Source of the DNA: Lamellibrachia columna
Lineage: Eukaryota > Annelida > Polychaeta > Sabellida > Siboglinidae
Direction of reading: 5' to 3'
Assembly (NCBI GenBank): GCA_963662155.1
Contig: OY759261.1
Location: 1,817,227 to 1,881,226 of the forward strand
DNA length: 64,000 nt
Under the pieces are notes generated by a model that did no database searches, was not told the origin of the DNA, and saw only the letters and a program-made list of their open reading frames with translations. A program made the translations under genes and the position numbers. Each line of letters opens with the position of its first letter. Within the stretch, counting starts at the first letter, position 1. Positions 25,878-37,799 of this stretch are shown here, one piece after another.

Positions 25878-26413
25878 GTAAGTAATATAAATTTATATTG
25901 TATTGGTAGTAGTTGCTGTAGTAGTATTAATAGTAATAGTAGTATTATTATTGGTATAATTAGTATTAGTATTATTATTGGTATTAGTAGTAGCAGTAAT
26001 AGTAGTAGTAGCAGTAGTAGTATTAGTATAAGTATTAGTAGTAGTATTACTGACATTAGTTGTAGCAGTAGTTGTAGTAGTATAAACAGTAATAGTAATA
26101 GTAGTAGTAAAAATATTAATAAAATGGGTAGTAGTATTAATAGTTGCACTAGAATGTTTATAGTAGTAGTAGAATTTAATAGTAGTAGTTGTAGTAGTAA
26201 TAATATAAATATTACTACTTGATGTTGTCTATGTAGAAGGACATGTCGGAGATTAATTCCGGTAGCAGAAGTCTCACCAAAATCGATATTAATACAAGCG
26301 CTGGTACACCTAACCATAATTGCCGTTGAATGTTTTCAATATGTTACCACAAGAATATAAAGTAATGGAAATGTTAGGTGGGAATATTGAAATGTGATAA
26401 ATGTTTGTTTTAG

Positions 26414-26503
26414 CATGTCCTGTTAACTGTGACGTGTGCTCCAGTCCTACAACTTGCACAGTTTGCACATATGGATACAAGTTGGAAAATAACGTTTGTA
26501 ACG
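26414..26503 (+). CDS. Exon A12: Cys-rich repeat, type A
   Basis: Val4, Asp7, Val28: intermediate between alpha and beta and possibly ancestral-like. Confidence 0.87.
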
Positions 26504-27402
26504 GTAAGTAATATAAATTTATATTGTATTGGTAGTAGTAAATGTAAAGACGTATTGGCAGATTTAGAAGTGTTAGAAATTGTAGTTGTGGTAGATGTTG
26601 TAGCAGTTGTGCATTAGGTAGTTACAGAAGTAGTAACATTATAAGAAGTAATAGTTTCAGTATTACTAGTAGTTGTAGTAGTAAAAGTAACAAGAAGTAG
26701 TTGTAGTAGAAGTAGTAGTAGTAGTAGTAGACGTAGAAGTAGTAATTATAGAATTAGTAGTAAAAATATTAATATTAGAAATAATAGTAATAGTAATAGT
26801 AGTAGTAATACTATTACTAGTAGTAGTAGTAGCCGCGGTAGTATTTTTGTTAATAATAGTATTAGTAGTATTCGAATCATTGACAGTTGTAGAACAGGTG
26901 GTTGTAGTAATATATCCAGTAGTAATCGTAGTTGTAGTAGTAGTAGAAGTAATACTAATGATAATAATACTAATAATAATAGTTGTAGTTTTACTAATAT
27001 TATTTGTATGAGTATTTCTTGATGTTGTCTTTTTAGAAGAACAAGTTTGAGATTTATACAGATAGCAGAAGTCTCACTAAAATCAATATTAATACAAGCG
27101 CTGGTACAACTAACCAAAATTGCAGTGGACTATTTTTTTATGTTTTAGTACAAGAAGAAAATGGTAGTATTATTAATAGTAGTTGTAGTGGTATTTTTTT
27201 TTAACAGTACCATTAATATTTGAAAGGATAGTAGAAATATTTGTTTATTAATGGAAGAATTTGAAGCAGTGGAAGAAGGTAAAATTGATGTAGAATTTCA
27301 GGCATTGTTTCTTCTGCAACAACTACAACATTGCAATGTCTATGCAAACAAGTGATGGATCTTTTACCGGGAATAATCATTTGTGATATTGGTTTGTTTT
27401 AG

Positions 27403-27492
27403 CATGTCCTGATAACTGTGAAATGTGCACAAGTCCTACAACGTGCATAATTTGCAAGAGTGGATACGTGTTGGAAAATGACGTTTGTTACG
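27403..27492 (+). CDS. Exon B12: Cys-rich repeat, type B
   Basis: Met8 and Ile16; donor GTAAGA instead of GTAAGT. It is followed directly by another B exon, without C and A exons between. Confidence 0.86.
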
Positions 27493-27774
27493 GTAAGAAG
27501 TAGATTTTTTTGTGGTATTGGTAGTAGATAATTTTGAAAACCTATTCACAGAGTCAGTAATAGCAGTTATTGCATTTGAGGTAGAGGGTGAAGCAGTTGT
27601 ACTTAATGTAGTTGCAGGTGGTGTTGTTGTTGTAGTAGTAGAAGTAGTATTATCATTAGTAGTTGTAGTAGCAGCAGCAGTAATAGTAGTAATACTAGTA
27701 GTAAACATATTAGTACTATTATTAAGAGAAAACGTAGTTGTAGTAATATTAGCAGTAGAAGAAAAAGTATTTGC

Positions 27775-27809
<35 letters not shown>

Positions 27810-28478
27810 ACGTAGAAGTAGTAATTGTAGAATTAGTAGTAAAAATATTAATATTAGAAATAATTGTAATAGTAATAGTAGTAGTAATACTATTTCTAGT
27901 AGTAGTAGTAGACGCGGTAGAATTTTTTAATAATAGTATTAGTAGTATTCGAATTATTGACAGTTGTAGAACAGGTGGTTGTATTAATATATCCAGTAGT
28001 AATCGTAGTTGTAGTAGTAGTAGAAGTAATACTAATAATAATAATACTAATAATAATAGTTGTAGTTTTAGTAATATTATTTGTATGAGTATTTCTTGAT
28101 GTTGTCTTTTTAGAAGAACATGTTTGAGGTTTATACAGATAGCAGAAGTCTCACCAAAATCAATATTAATACAAGCGCTGGTACAACTAACCAAAATTGC
28201 AGTGGACTATTTTTTTATGTTTTACTACAAGAAGAAAATGGTAGTATTATTAGTAGTAGTTGTAGTTGTATTTTTATTAACAGTACCATTAATATTTGAA
28301 AGGATAGTAGAAATATTTGTTTATTAATGGAAGAATTTGAAGCAGTATAAGAAGGTAAAATTGATGTAGAATTTCAGACATTGTTTCTTCTACAACAACT
28401 ACAACATTGCAATGTCTATGCAAACAAGTGATGGATCTTTTACCGGGAATAATCATTTGTGATCTTGGTTTGTTTTAG

Positions 28479-28568
28479 CATGTCCTGATAACTGTGAAAT
28501 GTGCACCAGTCCTACAACGTGCACAATTTGCAAGAGTGGATACGTGTTGGAAAATGACGTTTGTTACG
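28479..28568 (+). CDS. Exon B13: Cys-rich repeat, type B
   Basis: Met8 form with donor GTAAGA. The 986-bp intron before it starts as a B intron and changes to an A intron in a GTA run at about 27,776-27,812. Confidence 0.86.
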
Positions 28569-29162
28569 GTAAGAAGTAGATTTTTTTGTGGTATTGGTAG
28601 TAGATAATTTAGAAAACCTATTCACAGAGTCAGTAACAGCAGTTATTGCATTTGAGCTAGATGTTGAAGCAGTTGTACTTGATATAGTTGCAGGTGTTGT
28701 TGTTGGTGTAGTAGTAGAAGTAGTAATACAATTAATAGTTGTAGTAGCAGCAGCAATAATAGTAGTAATAGTAGTAGTAAAATATTAGTACTATTATTAA
28801 GAGAAAACGTAGTTGTAGTAATATTAGCAGTAGTAGAAAAAGTAGTTGCAATAGTAGTAGTAGTTGCCGTTGTTGACTAGGTTGTAATAGTAAACAGTAG
28901 TAGAAATATAAGCAACAGTAGTTGTATTGGTAGTGGTATTGAATGTTGTAGTGGTAATGGCATTTGAATTAAAAGTAGTATTAATGATTGTAGCTGTATT
29001 TGTGTTCTTAGTAGTAGAAGTTGTAGCAGTAGAAGTAGGTATATTTGACGTAGAATTGAAGGCATTGTTTCTTCTACAACAACAAAAACATTACTATATA
29101 TATGCAAACAAGAAACGGATATGTTACGGGGAATAATAATTTTTTATATTTGTTTGTTTTAG

Positions 29163-29252
29163 CATGTCCTGTTAACTGTGACGTGTGCACCAGTTCTACA
29201 ACGTGTACAACTTGTTTGTATGGATACATGTTGGAAAATAACCTTTGTTGCG
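29163..29252 (+). CDS. Exon C12: Cys-rich repeat, type C, with an extra cysteine
   Basis: Ser12 replaces Pro12, and TGC replaces TAC at residue 30, giving adjacent Cys29-Cys30 and an odd number of cysteines (seven). This is the only exon in the array with a changed cysteine count. Confidence 0.84.
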
Positions 29253-29876
29253 GTAAGTAGTGGAATTTGTTGTGGTATTGGTAGTAGTTAATTTTGAAAA
29301 CCTATTCGCCGAGTTAGTTATAATAGCAATTGCTTTTGAAGTAGATGTTGTACTTGATGTAGTTGAAGTTGATTTTATAGTATTAATAGTAATAGTAGTA
29401 TTAATATTGGTATAATTATTATTAGTATTATTATTGGCATTAATAGTAGCAGTAATAGTAGTAGTAGCAGTAGTAGTATTAGTATAAGTATTAGTAGTAG
29501 TATTACTGACATTAGTTGTAGCAGTAGTAGTAGTAGTAGTAGTATAAAGAGTAATAGTAATAGTTGTAGTAAAAATATGAATAAAATGGGTAGTAGTAAT
29601 AATAGTTGCACTAGAATGTTTATAGTAGTAGTAGAACTTAGTAGTAGTAGTTGTAGTAGTAATAATAGAAGTATTAGTACTTGATGTTGTCTATGTAGAT
29701 GGACATGTCGGAGATTAATTCCGGTAGCAGAAGTCTCACCAAAATCTATATTAATACAAGCGCTGGTACAACTAACCATAATTGCCGTTGAATGTTTTTC
29801 AATATGTTACCACAAGAATATAAAGTAATGGATATGTTAGGTGGGAATATTGAAATGTGATAAATGTTTGTTTTAG

Positions 29877-29966
29877 CATGTCCTGTTAACTGTGACGTGT
29901 GCTCCAGTCCTACAACTTGCACAGTTTGCACATATGGATACAAGTTGGAAAAAAACGTTTGTAACG
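29877..29966 (+). CDS. Exon A13: Cys-rich repeat, type A
   Basis: Val4, Asp7, Lys26 (AAA for AAT) and Val28. It is the last complete exon of the array. Confidence 0.86.
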
Positions 29967-30862
29967 GTAAGTAATATAAATTTATGTTGTATTGGTAGTA
30001 GTAAATGTAAAGACCTATTGGCAGAGTTAGAAGTGTTAGAAATTGTAGTTGTGGTAGATGTTGTAGCAGTTGTGCATTAGGTAGTTACAGATGTTGTAAC
30101 ATTAGTAGAAGTAGTAGTTTCTGTATTACTAGTAGTTGTAGTAGTAAAATTAGCAAGAAGTAGTTGTAGTAGAAGTAGTAGTAGTAGTAGTAGTAGACGT
30201 AGAAGTAGTAATTGTAGAATTAGTAGTAAAAATATTAATATTTGAAATAATAGTAATAGTAATAGTAGTAGTAATACTATTTATAGTAGTAGTAGTAGTA
30301 GCCGCGGTAGTATTTTGTAATATTAGTAGTAGCAGTAGTCGATTTATTGGCAGTTGTATTTCAGGTAATTGTACTAATAGATCCATTATTAGTAGAAGTA
30401 GTAATAGTAGAAGTAATAAAAATAATAATACTAATAGTAGTAGTAGTAGTTTAAGTAATATTATTAATATAAGTAGTACTTGATGTTGTCTTTGTAGAAG
30501 AACATGTTTGAGGTTCATTCAGATAGCAGTAGTCTCACCAAAATCAACATTAATACAAGCCCTGGTACAACTAACCAAAATTGCAGTGAAATGTTTTTTT
30601 ATGTTTTACTACAAGAAGAACATGGTTGTATTAGTAATAGTAGTTGTAGTGGCATTGTTATTAACAGTACCATTAATATTTGAAAGGATATTAGAAGTAG
30701 TTTATTATTAATGGATTAATTTGAAGCAGTAGAAGAAGGTAAAATTGATGTAGAATTCCAGGCATTGTTTCTACTACAACAACTACAAAATTGCAATGTC
30801 TATGCAAACAATCAATGTACCTTTTACCGGGAATATTCATTTGTGATATTGGTTGGTTTTAG

Positions 30863-30927
30863 CATGTCCTGTTAACTGTGAAATGTGCACAAGTTCTACA
30901 ACGTGCACAATTTGCAAGAGTGGATAC

Positions 30928-30939
<12 letters not shown>
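30863..30939 (+). CDS. Exon B14: truncated Cys-rich repeat ending in a stop
   Basis: It starts as a type B exon (Val4, Glu7, Met8, Ser12) after a TTTTAG acceptor and stays homologous through GGATACGT (to 30,929). The sequence then changes to an unrelated block, giving GYVIK and TAA at 30,937-30,939. The sixth cysteine and the donor are lost. AATAAA overlaps the stop at 30,935-30,940. It could be a broken exon that is skipped, or a terminal exon with its own poly(A) signal. Both are inference. Confidence 0.6.
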
Positions 30940-31185
<246 letters not shown>

Positions 31186-31398
31186 TAGTAGCAGCAGCAA
31201 TAATAGCAGTAAAAAATTTAGTACTATTAATAAGAGTAAACGTAGTAGTAGTAATATTAGCAATAGTAGAAAATAGTTGTAGTTGTAGTAGTTACCGTTG
31301 CTGTCTACGTAGTAGTAGTAATTAGTAGTAGAAATATTAGCAATAATAGTTGTATTGGTAGTTGTATTGAATGTTGTAGTGTTAATGGAAATGGTATT

Positions 31399-31815
31399 AA
31401 AATACAATAATTTATATAAACTAACAACCAACTGTGTAATCTACTACTGTTTTTTTCAACATCAACAGAATCATGTACGTCATAGACATAATCATATTAC
31501 ACGTTATCCTGGCGCGTTCGCCATGTGTGACACTTCTCGCAATGGTCGTGTAATCATTAATACCATTGTACTATAATAGCCAGTTAAAGTGTTTAATTTA
31601 CTGAATGTATATCGTACACAATACATACATATAGAATTTCATAATCACCAATGCAAAGAAAATCAATAATAACCAACGCCTCGCTACACTGCGAGTATAA
31701 CTCAAAGTAAAATGAAATAACAGTGAAAACGATTCACATTATAGCTCGAACGCAGATCACATATCGCTCGATAACGCTTCACCTATCACTTGAATGTCGT
31801 CCACACCCTAGTTGT
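31399..31815. other. Unique AT-rich stretch, no gene seen
   Basis: Array homology ends at about 31,398. Nothing recognisable follows until the SINE tail; the short open frames have no family features. Confidence 0.5.
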
Positions 31816-31900
31816 GTCTCAAGTCTCAAGTCTCAAGTGGTTTACTCCAAACAGCCCAAACTTGGGCTAACGCAGGAGTTTGTGGTGGACTGTGCGCATG
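31816..31900 (-). mobile_element. SINE 3' tail fragment, minus orientation
   Basis: Read on the minus strand this gives AACTCCTGCGTTAGCCCAAG, then TTTGGGCTGTTTGGAGTAAA, ending in three ACTTGAG units. The tail of the SINE at 61,815-61,996 has the same order of motifs and the same ACTTGAG ending. The tRNA-like head is absent. Confidence 0.65.
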
Positions 31901-32114
31901 CGCTGTGGGTGGTACGTTCGATTAAAAGACTAGTATAATTAATGTTGCTGAAATGGATTTATCTGATAGTTTTATTTATTTTATGTATAGGATGTTTAAC
32001 GAAAATTTTTAATAGGTTGGTTGTGTGTATGGATACTGTCGCTGCCTTGCCACATGCACACATAGACAGTCTCCATACCCACACCATGGATAAGTTTACG
32101 CTGAGCACTGTGTT

Positions 32115-32537
32115 TTAAAGGCAGTTTAGGTGAGGAGGTGTTGTGAAAGGGAGTTCCATAATAGCTTCTTGAAATGATTTTGGGTTTTTTATGTTGGTAA
32201 TTTTTGATGGAATCATATTCCATATGCGAATGGCTCTGGGATAAAATGAAAAGACCATTGCATTTATACGACACTTGGGGGCTATGTATTGTCCACGGGT
32301 TCGAGAGCGAGTTAGTAGGCCCGGAGGGGGGGTGATCTCAATAATGTTGTTTAGAATTTTGTAGAAGGTAGTGGCTTGTTTGATAATGCGCCTTCGTTCG
32401 AGGGTTGGCCATCCAAGGGCAGTAATTAGATCTGCTGGGTTTGTGTTCCGTCTGTAATCATTTTTAACAATTCCGTCTGTAATCATGGTTCCCAGACAAT
32501 CCATCTTTTCCTGTCGCTGAACCGACCACGCCCTCAC
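32115..32537 (-). pseudogene. Non-LTR retrotransposon fragment (C-terminal end of ORF2)
   Basis: From about residue 25 the frame reads NDYRRNTNPADLITALGWP, then TLERRR and, near the end, FYPRAIRIWNMIP. This is the usual tail of LINE reverse transcriptase proteins of CR1/L2-like elements in invertebrates (YRR..., LxWPTLxxRR, PRxIRxWNxLP). Upstream RT motifs are missing, so it is a 5'-truncated copy. The first ~24 residues probably are not part of the element, since the genomic sequence there has a duplicated TCCGTCTGTAATCAT. Confidence 0.75.
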
Positions 32538-32589
32538 GCCCAGCTCGCCCTCTGCTGCCTGTAAGTCTCTCGGCTGTACAGCCCAAGCA

Positions 32590-32660
32590 GGTTGCCAGTC
32601 GTTATATCCCTAGCTGGTTGCCAGTCGTTATATCCCAAGCTGGTTGCCAGTCGCTTCTGG
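32590..32660. repeat. 26-bp direct repeats, about 2.7 copies
   Basis: GGTTGCCAGTCGTTATATCC starts at 32,590 and 32,616, and a partial copy at 32,642. Confidence 0.75.
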
Positions 32661-32712
32661 CATTGTTGAAATTGTGTTGTGTCACGCAGCTTTCTACTGA
32701 CCCATAATTTCA

Positions 32713-33724
32713 GTATTGCAGTATAGTTGCCTTCTCACAACTTATCACCGGCCGTCTCTTAACTATTGTAGTATAACTGCCTTCTCGCAATTTGTCACCT
32801 TAACTATTGCAGCCGCCTCCTCGCGAACTAAAATCGACCGACCGTCTTTTAACGATTGCAGCCGCCTCCTCGCGAATTACAATCGACCGGCCGTCTCTTA
32901 ACTGCGCAGCCGCCTCCTCGCGAACTACAATCGATCGACCGTCTCTTAACTATTGCAGCCGCCTCCTCGCGAACTACAATCGATCGACCGTCTCTTAACT
33001 ATTGCAGCCGCCTCCTCGCTAACTACAATCGACCGACCGTCTGTTAACTATTGCAGCCGCCTCCTCGCGAACTACAATCGACCGACCGTCTCTTAACTAT
33101 TGCAGCCGCCTCCTCGCGAAATACAATCGATCGACCGCCTCTTAACTATTGCAGCCGCCTCCTCGCGAACTACAATCGATCGACCGTCTCTTAACTATTG
33201 CAGCCGCCTCCTCGCGAACTACAATCGATCGACCGTCTCTTAACTATTGCAGCCGCCTCCTCGCGAACTAAAATCGACCGACCGTCTTTTAACGATTGCA
33301 GCCGCCTCCTCGCGAATTACAATCGACCGGCCGTCTCTTAACTGCGCAGCCGCCTCCTCGCGAACTACAATCGATCGACCGTCTCTTAACTATTGCAGCC
33401 GCCTCCTCGCGAACTACAATCGATCGACCGTCTCTTAACTATTGCAGCCGCCTCCTCGCTAACTACAATCGACCGACCGTCTGTTAACTATTGCAGCCGC
33501 CTCCTCGCGAACTACAATCGACCGACCGTCTCTTAACTATTGCAGCTGCCTCCTCGCGAAATACAATCGATCGACCGCCTCTTAACTATTGCAGCCGCCT
33601 CCTCGCGAACTACAATCGATCGACCTTCTCTTAACTATTGCAGCCGCCTCCTCGCGAACTACAATCGATCGACCGTCTCTTAACTATTGCAGCCGCCTCC
33701 TCGCGAACTACAATCGATCGACCC
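32713..33724. repeat. 49-bp minisatellite with a 440-bp higher-order duplication
   Basis: The unit is TATTGCAGCCGCCTCCTCGC plus GAACTACAATCGATCGACCG plus TCTCTTAAC. Left-edge units are diverged (TATTGTAGTATAACTGCC). The variant order in 32,807-33,246 is repeated in 33,247-33,686, so a block of nine units was duplicated. The short open frames across it are by-products of the repeat. Confidence 0.9.
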
Positions 33725-33947
33725 ATGTTAGAACAGTCCCCTGCGTATATATATAGTCTACCAGTCAAAGATACGCTTCAGTAAACATTACCGGCCTGTT
33801 ACCTAACATAATGCCCATTGCTAGGACTACTGCCTAGCCTGGGTCGACAATAACTATATAACCCTTGTTACGTAAGATAGTGTACTTTACCACGACTGCA
33901 GCACAACCACAAAATAAATTTAAAATATACACACTGTCATAAGTGCT
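33725..33947. other. Short unique stretch, no gene seen
   Basis: It contains TATATATATAG and no coding signal. It could be a promoter-like or terminal part of an unrecognised element. Confidence 0.3.
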
Positions 33948-33998
33948 GTCATAAAATAAAATGTATAATATACACATTGTCACAAGTAGTAGTAGTAA

Positions 33999-34082
<84 letters not shown>

Positions 34083-34110
34083 AAGTAGTAGTAGAACTTT
34101 ATTCAGAATA
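33948..34110. repeat. Second copy of the GTCATAAAATAAAATG block with (TAG)n
   Basis: It is offset exactly 3,020 bp from the block at 30,928 and followed by the same GTAGTAGTAGTAATAG and a long TAG run. Confidence 0.8.
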
Positions 34111-34174
34111 ACAAATTTGTTTATTACAATTTAAATATAATAATGCCCAATTAGTTTGTCATTGATTACTGTTT

Positions 34175-34334
34175 TAAAATATACATTTATTAGTAGCATT
34201 AGCAGTAATAATATATCAGTAATACTTGTAGTATTAATACTAATATTAATAGTTGTAGTTGTAGAAGTTATAGTAGTAGTAGTAGTAGTAGTAGTAGAAG
34301 TAGTATTAGAAGTAGCAACATAAGTTATAGTAGC

Positions 34335-34421
<87 letters not shown>

Positions 34422-34529
34422 TGTTGTTGTATTAGTAGTACTTGTAGTTGTAGTAATAGTAGTAGCAGTAGATGAAATAGAAGTAGTAGTAGTAGTAGTA
34501 GTTGTTGTAGAACTAGGAGTACTATTAGC

Positions 34530-34576
<47 letters not shown>

Positions 34577-34600
34577 AAGTATTAGTAGTAGTATTATTAT

Positions 34601-34650
<50 letters not shown>

Positions 34651-34745
34651 ATAATATAAGTAATATTAGTATTACGAATAGTATTCTAAAAAAGTAGTAG
34701 TAATAGTAGTAGGAGTAGTAGTAATATTAGTAATAGTAGTAGTAA

Positions 34746-34834
<89 letters not shown>

Positions 34835-34858
34835 GTAGTAGTAGTAGTAGTAGTAGGG
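34175..34858. repeat. TAG/TTA trinucleotide-rich tract
   Basis: The composition is like the array introns, including AGAAGTAG and GTAGCAGTAG variants, then a pure (ATT)n block at about 34,748-34,835. No array exon or TTTTAGCATG acceptor is present. Confidence 0.85.
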
Positions 34859-34969
34859 AGGGATTATGTCGGTTAAATGATTGACCTAAAACGTCAATGT
34901 CTCTGTCTGTCGGTCGGTATGTATGTCTGTCTCTCTGTGTATCTGTGTGTCTGTGTGTCTGTCTCTCTG

Positions 34970-35206
<237 letters not shown>

Positions 35207-35254
35207 GACAAACCGACAGACAGACAGGTTGTGTTAGTTGTGTCATTTTTTCAG

Positions 35255-35517
35255 GCGAGGTGGGCAAATACTTCTTTCCACTCACGCGTTCACCTGCATC
35301 TACCGGTCACACGAAGTGCATGCGGTGGTACCAGGCAGAGAAAGATAAGCTGAGCGACATCAACCTGCGTTTGAGAGGAACTCTGCTGTGTCCATGCGAC
35401 CTACATTTGCTGATAATCGACGGTCGCTGGAAGTTCGATTGGAAGAACTACGTGTCCAAACCGGGACAAATTCGACTGTGTTACTACGAACGGCAGCCAA
35501 GTGAACAGTCGAGTCAG
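35255..35517 (+). CDS. AMOP domain exon 1
   Basis: The acceptor is TCATTTTTTCAG and the donor GTGAGA after AGTCAG. The 263-nt exon enters in phase 1 and leaves in phase 0. It encodes [14 protein letters not shown], then [13 protein letters not shown], then [16 protein letters not shown]. The C-x2-W and Cys-Pro-Cys motifs are the hallmark of the first half of the AMOP domain, an extracellular adhesion-associated module found in MUC4, SUSD2 and isthmin-like proteins. GC content is well above the surrounding DNA. The entry phase equals the exit phase of the Cys-rich exons upstream, so splicing from the array would keep the frame and give Gly at the junction. Confidence 0.85.
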
Positions 35518-36294
35518 GTGAGATATACGGGCAACTGGGATCAGGTCAACTCCGGCTAGCTTGCTCTCACGAATCAACGTAATTTTGATAGTCTGCATTT
35601 CTCTCCTATGTTGTTAGTTTCGCTTCGCCTTTGTTTTCTTCGATGGTTTCTTCCTCGGCCCTTCACTTGTCCATCTCTCATATTGGACGGGAAACGGCGC
35701 GAAACAACAAGAAAAACGTTTACTTTTTCTTGAATACTTCGTTTTCTCGTGGGCGTCGTTTTATCTATATGGTCGTTCCAAATTGAATTTGACATTACAC
35801 TATGATCACTCTTCGTAAACACGTAGGAACAACTGTTACGTAATTGAGTATGCTTGGAAAAGTTCTACAAACAAGTCATGTCTACCTCTTTGTAACATGA
35901 TTTCCCACGAATTTCTTGGTGGATTTAGTACAGACACGCTTTGTTTGAATGATGTCTTAAATGCGCCAATCTAGTTCTTTATATTGATCATCCGTTGACT
36001 TGATCTTTGAGATTCACCGACCAGAGTGTTTTAACTATCCCACGACAATACCTTGAACTGTACGGACTTTATAGAATACAGTCATTTACATACAAGAAAA
36101 ATTTGTAAATGATGCAGGTGCAATTAAATAATATGTAATTTTGGAAGCAGTGTTTTTTCTGCCAATTGCACCAAATGGGAGGGAAAAAATTCGTGCGTTC
36201 GTGGGGGCGTACGAACGTACGTGCGTGCGCGCGACATTTGTTCAAATGCATGTGGTGTATTTTGTATATGTCCATCCGGGTACATTGTCTTTTA
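35518..36294. other. AMOP intron, left part: nothing recognised
   Basis: No coding exon, RNA gene or repeat is seen here. Confidence 0.5.
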
Positions 36295-36615
36295 TATGGA
36301 TGGATGGATGGATGGATGGATGGAGTGATGGTTGTATGGATGTATGATTAAATTAGTGGATAGATAGATGGATGGATGAATAAATTAGTGGATTGATGAA
36401 TGGATGGATGAGTAAATTAGTGGATGGTTGAATGAGTAAATTAATGGATGGGGTGGATGGATGGATGTTAAGTAAATTATTGAGGGAACGAATGGATGGC
36501 TAAATTATTGGATGGATGTATGGTGGGTGGGTGGGTGGCTAGACGGATGCGGAAATGAATGGGTGGATGGGCGGATGAGTTAATTAATGAATGGACGGAT
36601 GGGCGGATGGGCGGA
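36295..36615. repeat. Degenerate (TGGA)n tract
   Basis: Runs of TGGATGGATGGA are broken by TAAATTAGTGGA and GGTGGGTGGG variants. It lies inside the AMOP intron. Confidence 0.85.
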
Positions 36616-36829
36616 AGGAAGGGATAGTGTGCTACCGACCTAAATAATTAAAGTGTATTTCACACTCAAAGAACAGGCTCGAAAGTCTTAGTCTTAACAC
36701 CCATATGATGTATATTACTTATCGTACGTTAATCGTTTCGCTTTTTAGCATACTTCGGGTGTCATACATTTAGCATCCGTGAGATATGTCATGCACGTAG
36801 ATTATTTGAGGTGTTCTGTGTTAGAATAC

Positions 36830-37100
36830 ATCAGATGGATCATATATTTACAATAGACGTGGTGTATCCTGAACTTAGCATGAACTGATGTGTATCTTGT
36901 AGACATGATTCAACTCATGTACTTGATGAGGTTGCATGTTATTATGTTAACGCAAAGGTAGTGTTTTTCGTATACACAAGGGGTCGTGTACTTAGCATAA
37001 ACGAGGTTGTTTGTGGATTAGCATACACGAGGTGGATCCTGTACTTAGCATAAATGGGATGGGTTCAATGCGTAGTATACATGTGTTCTGTAATAACAGA
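36830..37100. repeat. Degenerate direct repeats with TGTACTTAGCATAAA core
   Basis: CCTGAACTTAGCATGAAC, GTACTTAGCATAAACGAGG and GTACTTAGCATAAATGGG recur with irregular spacing. Confidence 0.5.
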
Positions 37101-37369
37101 CATCATGTTCGTGCTGCCTTGAAACGGTTGTTCGTGATTTAACTAAATTGATCACATACATGCATTCGCATAGAGCCACAATGTGGTTAATTAGCTAATG
37201 CAGGTTTATTTGCCATTCATTGTGACAAAATGAGTCTTGTTGACGTGGAAGTGGCTCGAAAGCAAGAAGTTGATAGCAACCAGTCACGGTACTGCATTAC
37301 AAGTTTGGCCGACTGACAATACCACAGACCAAGTACGAGTCATATTCAGGAATCCTATACTTATTGCAG

Positions 37370-37580
37370 TACTGTTGCTACGACCGCATGGGGGCGCTCA
37401 TCACCGCAAAGAACGGCAGCGGAGGTCAGCTGTTTCTGTATCACCCGCGAAACCCCGCCGAACACCGAGTTCACGACGTGCTGCCCAAGAAATGGTGCTG
37501 CGACCAATCGAAAAACTGCGGCAAATTCTACGAGGTGCGCCCGATGAACAACTGCCTCGAAACCACGCCACCAACAGTCG
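37370..37580 (+). CDS. AMOP domain exon 2
   Basis: The acceptor is ATACTTATTGCAG and the donor GTAAGT. It enters in phase 0, matching exon 1, and leaves in phase 1 (211 nt). It encodes YCCYDRMGALITAKNG, then HPRNPAEHRVHDVLPKKWCC, then NCGKFYEVRPMNNC and TPPTVG. CCYD, WCC, the Cys before YEVRP, and RPxxxC are the expected second-half AMOP features. Both halves together make a complete module framed by phase-1 introns, as is common for shuffled extracellular domains. A VWD domain, which often follows AMOP in MUC4-like proteins, is not visible in the window. Confidence 0.87.
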
Positions 37581-37799
37581 GTAAGTTTACATAATTAAAG
37601 AGCCAAACATACACACTGGTAGGTCAGAAATGGGCATAGGGAATGGATTTTATTTCGAACATTTACTGTAATTTATCAATTATAACCTACGTTAATAATA
37701 ACATTGGAGAGGTGAAGACCGAGTTGGCATACACAAGCTAATGTATAAATTAAGTTGTATGCACAATACAAACCTAGGAAAAACGTGTTAAATCCGTCA

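Noticed and set aside
32807..33487. 63-codon frames MQPPPRELKSTDRLL repeated
   Set aside because: By-products of the 49-bp minisatellite; the unit is not a multiple of three and the frames stop at regular intervals.
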